Shown piece by piece: positions 1 through 10,300 of a stretch of 64,000 bases of DNA. Each line of letters starts with the position of its first letter. Position 1 is the first letter of the stretch. Position numbers and translations under genes: made by a program. The notes beneath the pieces are model-generated. The model was not told the origin of the DNA. It searched no databases and saw only the letters and a list, made by a program, of their open reading frames with translations. The stretch comes from Flavobacterium segetis (GTDB lineage Bacteria; Bacteroidota; Bacteroidia; Flavobacteriales; Flavobacteriaceae): positions 62,001 through 126,000 of the forward strand of contig NZ_FQWE01000010.1 of assembly GCF_900129575.1 (NCBI RefSeq), written 5' to 3'.

Positions 1-376
1 TTAGTGAAATATTAGGATCATCAACACCTTTATCAAACCATATTTCTGCAGCAGGTGTCCATAATTCTTCTATTTTTGTACGATCAGTAATAATACTTGC
101 ATCGCCATTTACAACCACGTAACTTCCTTTTCCTGGATGTGCAAAAAATAATTGAACCTTAGGATCGTTTTGTATCTCTTTATTTTTGTCACTATCTTTC
201 TGATTAAAAAACCAAACATTTCCCTGATCACAAACTTTTATGGCGCTCATAGGTCTGGTTGTAGCTCCATCATGAGTTTTAAGACTAGTACAAAAAAGAC
301 AAATATTTATAGCATCGACTAACTCCTTCAATTTATCTATTCCTTCAATTAAGTATTTATTTTTCGTGTCGCTCAT
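1..376 (-). CDS. pyridoxamine 5'-phosphate oxidase family protein (general stress protein 26-like), partial
   Basis: The gene reads leftward from an ATG at 376-374 (MSDTKNKYLIEGIDKL...) and runs off the left edge, so only about 125 N-terminal residues are present. The visible part looks like the flavin-binding split-barrel fold of the general stress protein 26 branch: an opening helix, then a segment with TTRPMSAIKV and NVWFFNQKDSDKNKEI, then QLFFAHPGKGSYVVVNG. These are the strands that bind FMN or F420 in this superfamily. The catalytic specificity of such proteins is usually unknown, and a role in stress protection is family-based inference. The stop codon and C-terminus lie outside the window. 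Confidence 0.8.
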   Translation of the reverse strand, partial: MSDTKNKYLIEGIDKLKELVDAINICLFCTSLKTHDGATTRPMSAIKVCDQGNVWFFNQKDSDKNKEIQNDPKVQLFFAHPGKGSYVVVNGDASIITDRTKIEELWTPAAEIWFDKGVDDPNISL

Positions 377-720
377 AATTATAAGTTTTATTACTATTAA
401 ATTGATTAATAACAAAGTACTTAAATTCAAATGTAAATTGCGTTACACAATTAAGATTGAATGTTTCATTTTTTACATATTGCTAGTTTTTGAACATTTA
501 AAGGTCACAATTCCGTAGAAAAAAAATTTATTGTTTAATGTGAGTTGTTAACTATGAGGTATATCAAATTTCAACGCCATAGTTTTACCTCACTATCTTA
601 AACTGAATATTTTATACTTCTAGTTTTTACTTTAATTTCGCAAAATTAATTTTTTGTTAAATTGTTACAGCACTATCGAATATTATTCTAGTTTTGAATC
701 TAATAATTAAATTATACTTC
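377..720. other. gene-free region between divergent genes
   Basis: About 340 bp of very AT-rich sequence separates the leftward oxidase-like gene from the rightward thioredoxin gene. It should hold both promoters. A sequence TAATTTCG, one base off the Bacteroidetes -7 consensus TAnnTTTG, lies near 633-640. I see no open frame, hairpin or repeat that I would call. Confidence 0.4.
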
Positions 721-1725
721 ATGAGAAAATTACTTTTTACCATATTATCATTCTTAACAATGGCTATTGCAATTGCTCAGACCAAAACAAGTTTGTTTTT
801 TGAAGCAAATATTTCTAATAGAAACTCGGATGCGATTAGCTTTTTAGATCGAAACAACGGAAAAGAAATTAAAAAAATCACCGTTGATAAAAACGGACTT
901 TTTAAAGATTCATTTTCAGTTGAGGAGGGATTTTATATGTTATTTGATGGTAAAGAATACACACAAATGTTTCTCAAAAACGGTTATGATTTAAAAATGA
1001 ACATGGATGCTCAAAAGTTTGATGAATCTATAGTTTATACTGGGAAAGGAGCATTAGAAAATAATGTATTAGCTCAGAATACTATCATAGATTCAAAGTA
1101 TGATTATGATACACTCCTCACTCTTCCTGAAGCAGAGTTTCTAGCAAAAATAGCTCTTAAAAAAGACGCTGATTTAGGTATTTTAAATAACAAACAATTA
1201 GATCCTAACTTTGTTTTATTACAGAAAAAGAATGTTGATCAATCTATAGTTGGACTGACTACTTTCCATCAAGAGGCAATGAAAACTAGTAAAATGAATG
1301 GTTCCATTTCTCCCACTTTTGACTATGACAATTATAGTGGAGGTAAAACTAAATTAGAAGATTTTAGGGGGAAGTACGTTTATATTGATGTTTGGGCAAC
1401 GTGGTGTGCTCCCTGTCGTGCCGAAATTCCTTTTCTAAAAAAATTAGAGGAGAAATACCATCAAAAAGATATTGTGTTCTTAAGTCTTTCTATAGACCAA
1501 GCCAAAGATGTTGAAAAATGGAAAAAGTTAATTAAAGATAAGGAGCTAGGAGGCGTTCAAGTTTTTGCAGACAATGATTGGAATTCTCAATTTATTAAAG
1601 ATTATAATATTACTGGAATTCCTAGATTTATATTAATTGATCCAAATGGTAAAATTGTCAAAGCCGATGCTCCTCGACCATCTAGTCCAAAAATTGAAGC
1701 AGAATTTGATAAGCTCTTAAAATAA
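721..1725 (+). CDS. secreted thioredoxin-like protein (TlpA/ResA type)
   Basis: A 334-residue protein that probably acts as a periplasmic thiol-disulfide oxidoreductase. I chose the ATG at 721 over the ATG at 694 because it puts a clean signal peptide at the N-terminus (MRKLLFTILSFLTMAIAIAQ). Residues 22 to about 110 form a beta-rich DUF4369-like domain common in Bacteroidetes TlpA proteins. The C-terminal thioredoxin domain starts near 195 with the redox motif WCAPC at 228-232 and a cis-proline segment GIPRF near 305. The gene stands alone and is followed by a hairpin terminator at 1769-1800. Its partner is unknown; homologues reduce cytochrome c apoproteins or other exported proteins. Confidence 0.85.
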   Translation: MRKLLFTILSFLTMAIAIAQTKTSLFFEANISNRNSDAISFLDRNNGKEIKKITVDKNGLFKDSFSVEEGFYMLFDGKEYTQMFLKNGYDLKMNMDAQKFDESIVYTGKGALENNVLAQNTIIDSKYDYDTLLTLPEAEFLAKIALKKDADLGILNNKQLDPNFVLLQKKNVDQSIVGLTTFHQEAMKTSKMNGSISPTFDYDNYSGGKTKLEDFRGKYVYIDVWATWCAPCRAEIPFLKKLEEKYHQKDIVFLSLSIDQAKDVEKWKKLIKDKELGGVQVFADNDWNSQFIKDYNITGIPRFILIDPNGKIVKADAPRPSSPKIEAEFDKLLK

Positions 1726-1768
1726 AACATAAAAAAGTGCAATTTAAATGGTATTACTAAAAAAAAAT

Positions 1769-1800
1769 AAAACCACTTCGATTTATTTCTTGGTGGTTTT
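1769..1800. terminator. hairpin terminator between convergent genes
   Basis: Arms AAAACCAC (1769-1776) and GTGGTTTT (1793-1800) enclose a 16-nt loop. A-rich sequence lies on the left and a T run ends the right arm, so it can serve the thioredoxin gene and possibly the converging glycosyltransferase gene. Confidence 0.6.
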
Positions 1801-1866
1801 GTAATTATTACTAGAATTTTTTAAAATAGTTAATTATATGTTTGGTCTGTAGAATTGTGCATTGCC

Positions 1867-2919
1867 TTAAATATGATTCAAAACTTTATTGGTTAGTTTA
1901 ATCCATTCGTTAACGTTACCATCGTTAGTATTAATGGCAATGCTGTCATTGTTAAATGGTTTATAAGTATTTATGTTGGCACGCGAGAAAAGACCCACTG
2001 TTGGTGTTAATGCTGCACTGGCTAAATGCATTATTCCGCTGTCAGCACCTATAAACATTTTAGTAGCAGCTATCACGGCAGCAATTTCCCGAATATCTTT
2101 GCTGTAAAATGTAGGTGCCTTAAAGTTAATTTGAGAAACATTCTCAACAGGTAGAATTTCAATAATATTATAATTTTCATATTCGCTTAATAGGCGACTA
2201 TAAAAAATTTCCCACCACGCTTCTGAATAGCATTTATCAGATGTTGCGAAAGTGAATATACAAATCGTTTTTTTGTCATTTTTTACAATTTCTTGTACAA
2301 TTTTCTGTCCATGACTCAGTTCTGAGTGATCAAGTTTTATATCTAATGATGGGATTTTGTTGTCATTTTTGTCAAAACCTAATTGGGTTAAAAAATTACG
2401 AAATTCATACACAGGGTATTTCGCAATATGTTCGTAATCCGAATGCTGCTGTTGTAAAATTAGATCTAGCTCTCCAAAAAATTTATATTTGGCATCCGCG
2501 AATTGAGCAGACAATCGTCCAGATGAAGAGTTTTTATCGACGTTGATAACAATATCATATTTTTGGCTTTTAATCTTTTGCCAAACTTTAAAATAAGCGA
2601 CTAAATTTGTAAAAGGTTTTTTAGGAAGCTCGATGATATGATTGATATTTTTATAATTTTTAAATACAATTGGAGCCAACCCACCCTTTACAAATAAATC
2701 AATTTTAGAGTTGGGAAAAGTAGTAATAACCTCTTGAACTAAGGGTGTGATCAACAAGAGATTTCCTAATCTATGGTTTGGCCTTGAAATTAAAATTCGA
2801 TTAATTTCAATTTTTTTTGATAAATCTATTTTTTTAATGCTGTGAGAACGTCCGATATTTTTTGTTAAAATTTTTGTTACGATCCTTCTAAATTTATTTA
2901 CTTTTTCTAGAACACTCAT
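1867..2919 (-). CDS. glycosyltransferase family 9 (heptosyltransferase-like)
   Basis: A 350-residue GT9 (GT-B fold) glycosyltransferase. Family members transfer ADP-heptose or related sugars onto lipopolysaccharide core or other surface glycans on the cytoplasmic side of the inner membrane. An N-terminal Rossmann-like half begins near residue 40 (ILISRPNHRLGNLLLITPL), matching the usual opening of GT9 enzymes. The C-terminal donor-binding half has the diagnostic GADSGIMHLASAA near residue 292. No neighbouring glycan genes are in the window, so the acceptor cannot be inferred. Basic residues at the N-terminus fit peripheral membrane association. Confidence 0.85.
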   Translation of the reverse strand: MSVLEKVNKFRRIVTKILTKNIGRSHSIKKIDLSKKIEINRILISRPNHRLGNLLLITPLVQEVITTFPNSKIDLFVKGGLAPIVFKNYKNINHIIELPKKPFTNLVAYFKVWQKIKSQKYDIVINVDKNSSSGRLSAQFADAKYKFFGELDLILQQQHSDYEHIAKYPVYEFRNFLTQLGFDKNDNKIPSLDIKLDHSELSHGQKIVQEIVKNDKKTICIFTFATSDKCYSEAWWEIFYSRLLSEYENYNIIEILPVENVSQINFKAPTFYSKDIREIAAVIAATKMFIGADSGIMHLASAALTPTVGLFSRANINTYKPFNNDSIAINTNDGNVNEWIKLTNKVLNHI

Positions 2920-3551
2920 TGATGATATTTTAGTATTAGAATATTAATTGTTTTATTTGAAACACAAAATGTATCTCAACGTTTTAAGACTATAAATGGC
3001 AAATTTATAATATACAGCTCTAAAAAAGGAATAATTGAACTTTTGTTTTCTTGATTATATGAAATTTAATACTAGGTGCTAGAATGTTCAATAACAATTT
3101 AATCAGTTTTTCGATTGTTAACCAGTTTTTTTGATTTTATTCTGCAGGCATTCCTAGTAGTTTTAGTTGAACCATCGACGTATTTTGCGAAATCGATTTG
3201 TTTCTATCAAATTTCTTATTAAAATTTGAAACTTAAAAAAAAAGACTATCTGTATTGTCCACGTTCCTACTGTGATTAAAGCTAGTGTGCAAAAATTTTA
3301 TAATATTATTAGAGTTTATTTCGTACCCTCTTTATTGGTAGTGCACAAACAATATATTTCTCGCCTGCTAAAAAAATGATATTGATTCTATCGGTGTATG
3401 TTTTTTATAATTTAGATATTCTATGACTATAAAATTATTATTGTCAAATAAAATAAACTCTTTCAAAGAGGAACCATTTTTTACAATCAGGGTTTAATCG
3501 ATAAATTTTTTTAATTTAGCTTTCTACCGGATTAATATACTTTATTTCCTA
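2920..3551. other. gene-free region upstream of sigma factor gene
   Basis: About 630 bp of AT-rich sequence between the divergent glycosyltransferase and ECF sigma genes. Stops are frequent in all frames and there is no convincing hairpin or repeat. It presumably holds the promoter of the sigma/anti-sigma/SusCD locus, but I found no clear TAnnTTTG element close to the sigma factor start. Confidence 0.4.
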
Positions 3552-4154
3552 ATGAAAGAATTTGATGATCGTGAATTAACTCAGTTTATTGCCTTTTTAA
3601 GTGGCGACGAAAGTGCGTTTAATTTATATTTTGACAAATTTTACAATCGTGTTTTATCTTTTTGTATCCAATTTCTGCATGATAAAGAGGAAGCAAAGAA
3701 CGCTACTCAAGAAATTTTTCTCAAACTATGGTTAGAAAAGAATAAAATAAAGACGGAAAATGGAATCCAGGCCTTTTTGTACACCTATGCAAAGTCGATT
3801 TGTATAAATTTAATAAGACATAACAAGGTAAAAAATAGATATGTAAACGAACAATTAAATAAGAAAGAAAGGCAATTAGATATAGAAATTTTACAATCTT
3901 TAGATTTTAATACTTTAGAATTATTAGAATTGACAGAAATGATCGATGATATAATTGCGGATCTTCCTGCAAAAACCAAAATAGTTTACCTAAAAAAGCG
4001 TTTTGAAAATAAAAAAAACCAAGAGATTGCAGTCGAATTGGGTGTAACTTTAAAAGCGGTAGAAGCGCATATGACAAAGGCGTTAAAGATCTTTAAAGGA
4101 CGGTTGCGTAATTATTTACCCGCACTATTACTATACGTGTTTTTTAAATTTTAA
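3552..4154 (+). CDS. ECF RNA polymerase sigma factor (FecI-like)
   Basis: A 200-residue extracytoplasmic-function sigma factor. Region 2 (about residues 20-62, FDKFYNRVLSFCIQFL then EEAKNATQEIFLKLW) binds core polymerase and the -10 element. Region 4 (about 130-190, LPAKTKIVYLKKRF then NQEIAVELGVTLKAVEAHM) is the helix-turn-helix for the -35 element. The C-terminus ends in a short hydrophobic stretch (LPALLLYVFF), frequent in Bacteroidetes members of this family. It sits 158 bp before a FecR anti-sigma gene and a SusC with an STN domain, the standard surface-signalling arrangement. Its target promoter is probably the downstream operon. Confidence 0.9.
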   Translation: MKEFDDRELTQFIAFLSGDESAFNLYFDKFYNRVLSFCIQFLHDKEEAKNATQEIFLKLWLEKNKIKTENGIQAFLYTYAKSICINLIRHNKVKNRYVNEQLNKKERQLDIEILQSLDFNTLELLELTEMIDDIIADLPAKTKIVYLKKRFENKKNQEIAVELGVTLKAVEAHMTKALKIFKGRLRNYLPALLLYVFFKF

Positions 4155-4312
4155 TTTTTTTTACTTTTCACGTAGGGTATTTAAACGTTCAGTTGTACTA
4201 ACTATATCCACTTTATTCTAACTTCATTTATGTGAGTTTTCATAAACGCTTATTATTAATGTAGAGATCATTAATAATGTTGATAATGATTAACTAAACC
4301 TTGCCGAATTAT

Positions 4313-5425
4313 ATGATTATTGATTTAATTTATAAATATTTAGATAATGAAGCTTCAGAGGCTGAAGTTCTTATTGTTTTTGAATGGATTCAAATTTCCC
4401 AAGAAAACAAAGAAGAATTTATAGCATTAAAAAAAGCTTGGATTTTTTCAGCACTTTCAAATGAAAAATCTACGATGCCTATCGCAAACTTTAAAAATCT
4501 AAAAAACAGCATAGTACACAAAAGAAGATACCGGTTTTTAAAATACGCAGCAATTGTACTCTTATTTATTACTTTAGGAAAAAGTACTGGCTCACTAAAT
4601 AATCTGGAAGTAAGTTTTTCTAAAGTGGTTGTGTTAGAATTGGGTGATGGGTCTAAAGAGTATATTTCGAACAATCAAATTAAGAATTTTGTCAGTGATA
4701 AAGGTTCACCGATAGCGCAGCAAATTAAAAGTGAATTGATCTACAAAATTCAAAATGCTAGCGAAGCGCTTATTTACAATACTTTAAAAGTTCCATTTGG
4801 TCAGACGTTCAAAGTTACTCTTGCTGATGGTACAGTAATTCACTTAAATGCAGGTACAAGTTTGAAGTATCCACAACAATTTGGCAATAATAAAGAAAGA
4901 AAAGTATTTTTAACCGGAGAAGCATTCTTTGAAGTTGCTAAAGATAAACTGCATCCCTTTGTAGTGGAATGTAATCAAGTGAGAATTGAGGTACTTGGTA
5001 CTAAATTTAATATTTCTGCTTATCCAGATGAGAGTAATACAGAAACGATATTAGTCGAAGGGAGTGTCAAGTTATCTGAAATAGAAAATGAAAATAACAC
5101 AGTAATTTTAGTTCCAAACGAAAGGGTAAAATGGGATGCTAGTTCCAAGAAATTTAATCTGGAAACTGTGGATAGTGGTGTTTATGTAGCCTGGGTTAAT
5201 AATGAACTTGTTTTTAAAGATGCTTCTTTTGGATTTATCTGTAAAAAATTAGAGCGTGCATTTGACGTTATAATTTTAAATTCAAATAGCACTTTGACTG
5301 CGCAAAAATTTACTGGAACAATCAATATAAAAGGATCCAATCCAGAAGATATTCTAGACTTAATAAATTTAGATACACCCTTTCAATATTCTAAGCAAGG
5401 TCGAATTATTAAAATAAGCAACTAG
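4313..5425 (+). CDS. FecR-family anti-sigma factor
   Basis: A 370-residue inner-membrane anti-sigma regulator. An in-frame TTG at 4301 exists, but the ATG at 4313 gives the usual opening (MIIDLIYKYLDNEASEAE). The N-terminal cytoplasmic part (residues 1-70) should bind the sigma factor. A single membrane segment lies near 74-90 (YAAIVLLFITLG). The periplasmic FecR domain follows (VPFGQTFKVTLADGTVIHLN near 160, then RKVFLTGEAFFEVAKD). The last 70 or so residues match the DUF4974 domain (FTGTINIKGSNPEDILDLI). In family models, the STN domain of the partner receptor contacts the periplasmic part and releases the sigma factor. The SusC gene follows after 38 bp. Confidence 0.9.
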   Translation: MIIDLIYKYLDNEASEAEVLIVFEWIQISQENKEEFIALKKAWIFSALSNEKSTMPIANFKNLKNSIVHKRRYRFLKYAAIVLLFITLGKSTGSLNNLEVSFSKVVVLELGDGSKEYISNNQIKNFVSDKGSPIAQQIKSELIYKIQNASEALIYNTLKVPFGQTFKVTLADGTVIHLNAGTSLKYPQQFGNNKERKVFLTGEAFFEVAKDKLHPFVVECNQVRIEVLGTKFNISAYPDESNTETILVEGSVKLSEIENENNTVILVPNERVKWDASSKKFNLETVDSGVYVAWVNNELVFKDASFGFICKKLERAFDVIILNSNSTLTAQKFTGTINIKGSNPEDILDLINLDTPFQYSKQGRIIKISN

Positions 5426-5463
5426 ATAAAAATACTAATTTACAAACCAAAACCATATATTAA

Positions 5464-8400
5464 ATGAATTTCATAACAAACTTATATTTGCATAAACTCT
5501 TACTAATTTTTGGCTTACTTATTTTAAGCACTCTTTCTTTTGGGCAAGTAAAAGAAAAAAAAATCACATTAAATTTTAAAGAGGAGTCTTTAAGTCAGGT
5601 AATAAAATATATTGAACAAGAAACAGACTACCGCGTTATTTACAACGCAAGTAAAATTAATGCGAATCAAAAAATAACTATATCTGTAAAAAAAACCTCT
5701 CTGCAAGATGCATTAACAAGACTTTTTAAAGACAAAAAAATCTCCTTTTTTATACAAAAAGGTCAAATCTTATTAGTTGAAGTTTCTAATAAAGGAGATG
5801 AACAAGAAAAAGAACGATATCTAAAAGGATTAGTTATTGATAGCAAAGATAGATTACCTATTCCAGGAGCAACAATAATTATAAAAGGAACCTCTACAGG
5901 AGTAATTAGTGATAGCAATGGTAGATTTATATACTTACTTAAAAACAGCGATATTGAAAATGCAGTTTTAATAGTTTCGTATTTAGGTATGAAATCGCTA
6001 TCCGTTAGAGTTGGAAACTCTACTGATTTTATATTTAAAATGGAGCAAGTAACAGATGAATTAGAACAGGTTATTATTACTTCGTCTTATGGAACTAAAA
6101 AGTTAAAAGAGGAGATTGTAGGTAGTATCTCAACATTAAATGCCAAGGATATTGCTGTTGATCAGGCTTCAGAGAGTATAGATAAAATCATAAGCGGACA
6201 GATTGCTGGCGTTCAAATAGAAAACACATCAGGAATAGGAGGACCAGTAAAGATAAATATTCGAGGTCAGGGAAGTCTGAGTTCATTGTCAGGCTCAAAT
6301 TTAGGAACTTCAACACAACCTCTTATTATTGTAGATGGAGTAATTATAAGTGAAGAGAAGGGAATTGATAATCAGTTTTTTGATGCAAATGGTTCTTTTT
6401 CTGAAAATTTATCTAATCCTTTAGCCCAAATTTCGCCAGAAAATATAGAAAGTTTTACGGTTTTAAAAGATGCTGCAGCAGTTAGTATTTATGGAGCAGA
6501 CGGTGCTAATGGTGTTATTCTTATTACCACAAAAAAAGGAAAAAAAGGAAAAGCTAAATTTGGATTTTCTAATCAACTTGGAATATCATCAGCCATAAAT
6601 AGAATACAATATTTAAATGGAGAGCAATACAATAATTTACGAAATGAATATTTAAAAAACAGTCAAACTAATTTTACGCCTGCAGCATATAATGGAGTAA
6701 ATACAGATTGGTTTGATTTACTTAATGTGGCTGGAATTTATAATAAATATAACTTTAATGTTTCAGGAGGTAGTTCTAAATTGTCCTATCGTAGTAGTAT
6801 AAGTTATCTTAAAATTGATGAACCACAAAAGGCAAATAAAACAAAGCAGTTGAATGCTAATATCAATTTAGGCTATCGACTAGATAAGTTTGATTTTGGT
6901 ATAGCATTAAATCCCAGTTACAATCAAAAAAATGCCCCTAATGTTTATTATAGTTATGCTTTTGTACCAAACATTTCACCATACAATGCTGACGGAACTT
7001 TTGCTAATGTAGGCGTTTTGGGACTTGGTAATCCATTGGCAGCATTGGAGCAAAACGCAAATGCTACAGATAGTTATGGAATTGTAGGTAGTATAAATGC
7101 TGGTTATGAGTTTAGCAAGTCATTGAGTTTTTCTACACTTTTTGGATTAGATTTTAAAGATAAAACTGAGGATAGGTATTTTTCTGCTGCTAATGAAAGC
7201 GGACAATACAACGGAACCTTCACGTTACAGGGTGTTCAATATCCTAACTGGGGTCGCCGACTTTTTAATGAGAGGAATTCAACAAAATGGAATTGGCAAG
7301 GACAAGCATTGTTTAATAAAACGCTTCAATATGAGCATCATATTGATGGAATCCTTGGATTTGAATTGTCTGACGATAAAGCTAATTTTAATTACGCATC
7401 TGGTAGAGGTTACGTAAACCCTAAAATTGTAAATTCCGTTAGTGCAGCGGTACAAGACGATAATCCTTTAACTACCATTGATGAATCTAAAGGGAATCAA
7501 ACGTTTAGTGCTGATATTAATTACAACTCTAGGGTTTCTTTCTTCTCACAATTGAATTATAATTTTAAAAAGAGATATTATTTTTTAGGAAATTTTAGAC
7601 GTGATGAAAGTTCTGTTTTTGGTGATGATACTAATGTAGCTTTAAATGGTGGGGCGGGACTAAGCTGGCTCGTAAGCAATGAGGATTTTATGAAATCCAG
7701 TAAGTTTTTTGATTTACTAAAATTTAAAATTAGTTATGGTACAACAGGTAATTCTAGAATAGGTTCCTACAGATCAAAAGGATTATATAGATTAGATCAA
7801 AATGGATATAATGGAGCGCAAGGATCAACACCTACTGAGGCGCCAAATGGAAGTTTAAGCTGGGAGAAAAACACGAAATTTAATGCTGGTATTGATTTTA
7901 ATTTCTTAGACCGGGTAGAATTGTCACTTGAATATTATTATGATGATAAAAGAGATTTAATCACGGGTAGAGATATCCCAACAGAAACGGGATACAGTTC
8001 TATTCAACTCAATGCCGCTAGTATGTACAATAAAGGTGTTGAATTTTCAACAAGAATTAAGTGGGTAAAAAATGATAGTTTTAAATGGACAACATCATTT
8101 AACATATCAACAGTTGAAAATAAAGTAACGGATTTAATAGGTTTAGGAAGTGAATTTTCGACCTCTCAAGTTGCATTAGCTCAAAAAGTAGGTTATAGTA
8201 CATCAACAATATGGGGGGTAAAATGGCGAGGCGTAGATCCTGCTACAGGACGAGATCTTTTAGAAAAAGATGGACAAATATATGATGCAGCCACCTATAC
8301 TGGTTTATTTGGTCCTGCTGATTGGGTTCCTATTGGTGATAACCAACCAAAAGCTTTTGGTGGATTTAATAATAATTTCATTATTTATAATAACATCATA

Positions 8401-8814
8401 TTGTCCATCAGAGGTGCTTTTGAAATAGGTGGGAACACAAAAATAGACAATAGTCTCATTTCAAAATATAATATTACTTCGAATAGAAATCTTTCAGTAA
8501 ATGCTTACGATTATTGGAGAAATCAGGGAGATATTGCTACACAGCCGCTAGTAATTAACAATTCAACTATTGTACCTAATTTGACTAAATTTTTATACGA
8601 CTCAACTAACTTGAGAATCAGTAATGTCAATTTAAGTTACAACGTTCCTATCAGCGAAACTTTTCTTGATGCTTTATCCGTTTTTGTAGATGTTTCAAAT
8701 GTTGTGTATTGGTATAAGGAAAAAAGCCCAGCTGGTAGAAATGGAATCAGAGAATTTAATTTCACTTATCCGCAAGCTAGAACTATTTCACTTGGTTTTA
8801 ACACTAAATTTTAA
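5464..8814 (+). CDS. SusC/RagA TonB-dependent outer membrane receptor with STN domain
   Basis: A 1116-residue TonB-dependent transporter. It has a signal peptide (residues 1-28, ending LSTLSFGQ). An STN (secretin/TonB short N-terminal) domain at about 35-105 is the part that talks to FecR. A carboxypeptidase-regulatory-like beta domain follows at about 124-195 (KGLVIDSKDRLPIPGATII). The plug runs from about 215 to 360 and carries the SusC signature near 330-355 (ESFTVLKDAAAVSIYGADGA, then ILITTKKGK). The rest is the outer-membrane beta-barrel, ending in ARTISLGFNTKF. It would pair with the SusD just downstream to import a ligand. That ligand is not a glycan as far as the sequence shows, since no glycoside hydrolase or polysaccharide lyase is nearby. 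Confidence 0.93.
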   Translation: MNFITNLYLHKLLLIFGLLILSTLSFGQVKEKKITLNFKEESLSQVIKYIEQETDYRVIYNASKINANQKITISVKKTSLQDALTRLFKDKKISFFIQKGQILLVEVSNKGDEQEKERYLKGLVIDSKDRLPIPGATIIIKGTSTGVISDSNGRFIYLLKNSDIENAVLIVSYLGMKSLSVRVGNSTDFIFKMEQVTDELEQVIITSSYGTKKLKEEIVGSISTLNAKDIAVDQASESIDKIISGQIAGVQIENTSGIGGPVKINIRGQGSLSSLSGSNLGTSTQPLIIVDGVIISEEKGIDNQFFDANGSFSENLSNPLAQISPENIESFTVLKDAAAVSIYGADGANGVILITTKKGKKGKAKFGFSNQLGISSAINRIQYLNGEQYNNLRNEYLKNSQTNFTPAAYNGVNTDWFDLLNVAGIYNKYNFNVSGGSSKLSYRSSISYLKIDEPQKANKTKQLNANINLGYRLDKFDFGIALNPSYNQKNAPNVYYSYAFVPNISPYNADGTFANVGVLGLGNPLAALEQNANATDSYGIVGSINAGYEFSKSLSFSTLFGLDFKDKTEDRYFSAANESGQYNGTFTLQGVQYPNWGRRLFNERNSTKWNWQGQALFNKTLQYEHHIDGILGFELSDDKANFNYASGRGYVNPKIVNSVSAAVQDDNPLTTIDESKGNQTFSADINYNSRVSFFSQLNYNFKKRYYFLGNFRRDESSVFGDDTNVALNGGAGLSWLVSNEDFMKSSKFFDLLKFKISYGTTGNSRIGSYRSKGLYRLDQNGYNGAQGSTPTEAPNGSLSWEKNTKFNAGIDFNFLDRVELSLEYYYDDKRDLITGRDIPTETGYSSIQLNAASMYNKGVEFSTRIKWVKNDSFKWTTSFNISTVENKVTDLIGLGSEFSTSQVALAQKVGYSTSTIWGVKWRGVDPATGRDLLEKDGQIYDAATYTGLFGPADWVPIGDNQPKAFGGFNNNFIIYNNIILSIRGAFEIGGNTKIDNSLISKYNITSNRNLSVNAYDYWRNQGDIATQPLVINNSTIVPNLTKFLYDSTNLRISNVNLSYNVPISETFLDALSVFVDVSNVVYWYKEKSPAGRNGIREFNFTYPQARTISLGFNTKF

Positions 8815-8818
8815 TACA

Positions 8819-10300
8819 ATGAAAAACAGAAAAAATGTAAGTTATTTTAAATATACATTCATAATAGTTTTATTCTTTTTATTACAAAGTTGTAGTAATT
8901 TTTTAGAGCAGGAACCTGGCTCGCAAACTTCGATTTCAGAGCAATTGAGTACTAAAAATGGAATGTTAAAGGCATTAAATGGCACTTATGGATCACTTGA
9001 GGCCAATGTTCGCGGAGAACGGTTTGCAGTTTATGCTGATTTAATGGGAGGTAATTTGAAATTTACACCTACAATTGCAGGAAGCACTAAAGGTCAAATT
9101 ACAGTTCCTGTTAATATAGAAAATATTTACGCATTTCAAGATTTAGCGATAAGCAGCGACTTTAATATTTTTTATGACAGCAGTTATGATATTATTAATC
9201 AAACAAACTTAATTTTAGAGAACATTGATATCTTACCAGATGCTACAGATGTAGAAAAAAAACAAATAAGAGCCGAGGCATTAGCTATTAGAGCATATAC
9301 ACATTATTTTTTGACGTTGATTTATACGCAAGCTTTAGCGGGAAATACAAATCAGGATACACAGTTAGGGATAATTTACAACAAAAAAAGTCTAAAAGAT
9401 GGTCTTACTTACCCAAAGAGGGAAACATTGCGTAAAACCTATTCTTTAATTGTTGAAGATGTAAAAGCGGCATTAGATAATTTTTCGGGTGCTCCAATTT
9501 TAGCTGGTCCATCTTACACATTTTTTAATCCTACAAATACAAAGGCATTACTTGCACGTGTTTATTTATCGATGAACGATTGGCAAAATGCGTTTATTAC
9601 TGCTAATAATATTATTACAACATCGGGGATTTCACTGGTGGCGAGTGAAAATTACATTACGCAGTGGGAACAAACTAACTTACCAATTTCCGAAAATTTA
9701 TTAGAGTTCTCTATTCCTAGAGACAGTGGTGGAGACGTAGGTGGTTCTTTGTCTAGCTATTTCGGCTATTTTTCAGCTACTAATTATAGTAAATACGTAG
9801 CTTCTCAAGATTTACTCAGTTTGTATGAACCTACAGACATTAGAAAACAATTGTTTTTACAAAAACCGCTTCCCACCTTGATAAATGGTGTAATTGTAAA
9901 CGTAAATTATTCATTTACAAAAAAACTACAGGATAATCCTGGATACTCTGCATTTAGATTAAGTGAAATTTACTTAATCCGTGCGGAAGCAGCATTTGGA
10001 CTTGGAGATTTAGAGACTACAAAAACTGATATTAATACCATAAGATCAAGAGCCAAAGCTACTTTGCTAACTTCAATTATTGGTTTAGAACAAGCTCTAT
10101 TGTTAGAAAGAAGAAAAGAACTTTGCTTTGAGGGACATTTGTTTTTTGATTTGGCCCGAAGAAATCAAAGCGTATCACGAACAGATGGTTGCTTATCACA
10201 AAATTGTAATTTGACCTATCCATCTCCAAAATTTGTATTGCCAATTCCGTTAAAAAATATTAATATTAATTCAAACTTACAGCAAAATGAATCCTATTAA
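8819..10300 (+). CDS. SusD/RagB family surface lipoprotein
   Basis: A 493-residue SusD-like lipoprotein that would cap the SusC channel on the cell surface and bind its ligand. I chose the ATG at 8819, 2 bp past the SusC stop, because it gives a lipoprotein signal (lipobox LLQSC, lipidated Cys near residue 25, followed by SNFLEQEPGS, typical of the family). An alternative upstream frame inside SusC has no signal. The TPR-like region is visible (AEALAIRAYTHYFLTLIYTQ) and the C-terminal RagB/SusD region includes LSEIYLIRAEAAFGLGD and RRKELCFEGHLFFDLARR. It overlaps the next gene by 14 bp, indicating translational coupling. Confidence 0.92.
   Translation: MKNRKNVSYFKYTFIIVLFFLLQSCSNFLEQEPGSQTSISEQLSTKNGMLKALNGTYGSLEANVRGERFAVYADLMGGNLKFTPTIAGSTKGQITVPVNIENIYAFQDLAISSDFNIFYDSSYDIINQTNLILENIDILPDATDVEKKQIRAEALAIRAYTHYFLTLIYTQALAGNTNQDTQLGIIYNKKSLKDGLTYPKRETLRKTYSLIVEDVKAALDNFSGAPILAGPSYTFFNPTNTKALLARVYLSMNDWQNAFITANNIITTSGISLVASENYITQWEQTNLPISENLLEFSIPRDSGGDVGGSLSSYFGYFSATNYSKYVASQDLLSLYEPTDIRKQLFLQKPLPTLINGVIVNVNYSFTKKLQDNPGYSAFRLSEIYLIRAEAAFGLGDLETTKTDINTIRSRAKATLLTSIIGLEQALLLERRKELCFEGHLFFDLARRNQSVSRTDGCLSQNCNLTYPSPKFVLPIPLKNININSNLQQNESY

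Noticed and set aside
8690..8818. N-terminal extension of the SusD frame into SusC
   Set aside because: It overlaps the SusC coding region in another frame and would bury the lipoprotein signal that begins at the ATG at 8819.
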